From NCBI GenBank assembly GCA_041748315.1, contig JBGTDM010000283.1:1-14875 (forward strand): 14,875 bases of DNA, written 5' to 3'. The notes under the pieces are model-generated. The model saw nothing but the letters and a program-made list of their open reading frames with translations. It was not told the origin of the DNA and made no database searches. Both the position numbers and the translations under genes were made by a program. This DNA is from CALMEE01 sp041748315. Lineage in GTDB: Bacteria > Planctomycetota > Planctomycetia > Pirellulales > Pirellulaceae. Below are positions 14,112 to 14,875 of the stretch, piece after piece (the stretch's first letter is position 1; every line of letters starts with the position of its first letter).

Positions 14112-14875
14112 TCATGGGGCCAGAATCGCAGGTGAAACCGGGGTATGATTTTGAGCTTCCCTGATTACTAATGGTCGGATTTCTCCACACAAAAATGCTG
14201 AACCTGTGATACAAACAACTTCGCCTTCATCGTTCAAGTCAGCGGGCTGTTCGGTGATTAATCGCCAACTTGAAATTGGGTTTGGAGCGACCAGAATTGT
14301 TAGGGGATTTCTTGGATTGCCAGTTGTACCAAGGATCTGTTCAATAATATGCCGAAGTTTTTCAATTGGCGTTCCTCGAGGATTATCGGAATATCGTGTA
14401 AGCACAATCCGGTCAAAGCGGGGTACGAGCAATGCAAGCATTTCGTCGGCTCGCTTATCCTGACTACAAGCAAAGATTAGCGTACGACGTTTGACGTGGC
14501 ACCAGCCGGGGTGGACTTCAGGTAACGCGTTCACAAGTGCCTCCACGGAAGCGGTATTGTGAGCAATATCCAGAACAACCCTGCGTGACCCCAGATCGAT
14601 CATTTCCAACCTGCCTGGCAATTGCGTTGATCGAATACCTTCTCGTATCGCTTGATCCTGGATTCCGATCTCTTTGATCGACAAGAGTTTAAGCGCGGTT
14701 GCGGCGATCGATGCATTAATCTGTTGATGTGCACCCTCCATACCAGACCGGACATTCGAGATCTCGAATGGATTGCTGAACGATCGAAAATTGCACAACG
14801 GTTGTTCGCGGAAATGGCCTTGCACCGTTATCGAGCCTGCTTCCCCTGGCGCAAAACTGAAATCGCGATTCAGTT
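14112..14875 (-). CDS. folC: Folylpolyglutamate/dihydrofolate synthase, C-terminal part (gene runs off the right edge)
   Basis: The frame is open to the window edge, so the true start lies beyond it; what is visible is about 254 residues. FolC adds glutamate to (dihydro)folate and in many bacteria also makes dihydrofolate from dihydropteroate. The visible part begins NRDFSFAPGE, then GAHQQINASIAATAL (the usual GxHQxxNxxxA segment of the Mur-ligase-like central domain), LPGRLEMI, and VVLDIAHNTASVEAL with the conserved His-Asn that opens the C-terminal ligase domain. Later, RTLIFACSQDKRADEML and FDRIVLTRYSDNPRG match the domain's second and third strands. The N-terminal P-loop is outside the window. 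A GTG at 14823-14825 is internal, not the start. The chain ends in SPAILAP, and the small basic gene follows after 83 bases. Confidence 0.92.
   Translation of the reverse strand, partial: LNRDFSFAPGEAGSITVQGHFREQPLCNFRSFSNPFEISNVRSGMEGAHQQINASIAATALKLLSIKEIGIQDQAIREGIRSTQLPGRLEMIDLGSRRVVLDIAHNTASVEALVNALPEVHPGWCHVKRRTLIFACSQDKRADEMLALLVPRFDRIVLTRYSDNPRGTPIEKLRHIIEQILGTTGNPRNPLTILVAPNPISSWRLITEQPADLNDEGEVVCITGSAFLCGEIRPLVIREAQNHTPVSPAILAP

Noticed and set aside
1..14875. tRNA, rRNA, CRISPR array, transposase, integrase or prophage genes
   Set aside because: I looked for cloverleaf arms, regularly spaced repeats, terminal inverted repeats and recombinase motifs and found none. A covariance or profile search would be needed to exclude weak cases.

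Overview
The window looks like ordinary chromosomal DNA from a planctomycete, most likely a member of the Pirellulaceae. The pointers are a very basic 61-residue protein of a type I recall from planctomycetes (DUF6800-like), an outer-membrane protein resembling the planctomycete DUF6268 group, mid-range base composition, loose gene packing with several 300-780 base gaps, and few strong Shine-Dalgarno sites. The assignment rests on recalled family resemblance, not on a search.

Layout, left to right. (1) 14-4345, minus strand: a three-gene ABC export operon transcribed in the order ATPase, two-module FtsX-type permease, membrane-anchored periplasmic adaptor, with both junctions only 6 bases long. 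(2) 4739-5798, plus strand: a UDP-sugar 4-epimerase-like enzyme behind a good sigma70-type promoter whose position fixes the start codon. (3) 5942-7162, minus: a major facilitator superfamily (MFS) transporter. (4) 7485-8201, plus: a polyprenol/dolichol-phosphate mannosyltransferase-like GT2 enzyme. (5) 8308-9483, plus: an exported M19 membrane dipeptidase with all metal ligands present. (6) 9620-9892, plus: a possible small membrane protein whose end overlaps (7) 9853-10731, minus: an exported endonuclease/exonuclease/phosphatase-fold hydrolase. (8) 10732-11511: a 780-base gap with no convincing gene but several short inverted repeats. (9) 11512-12615, plus: an outer-membrane beta-barrel-like protein. 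(10) 12690-13463, minus: a CPBP/CAAX-type intramembrane protease that seems to start at TTG. (11) 13843-14028, minus: the small basic protein. (12) 14112 to the right edge, minus: the C-terminal part of folC.

Working together: only the ABC operon is an obvious functional unit. The epimerase and the mannosyltransferase both fit cell-surface glycan or lipid-linked sugar synthesis, but they are separated by the opposite-strand MFS gene and need not act together. folC and the small basic gene are codirectional and 83 bases apart. The rest looks like unrelated housekeeping and envelope genes. I found no CRISPR array, transposase, phage gene, toxin-antitoxin pair, tRNA or rRNA, and nothing that amounts to a clear new system. 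The most unusual signals are in the gaps: coding-like broken reading frames at 4416-4584 and 7295-7525, a nested inverted repeat at 11288-11333, and a short upstream ORF joined to the barrel gene by an ATGA overlap.
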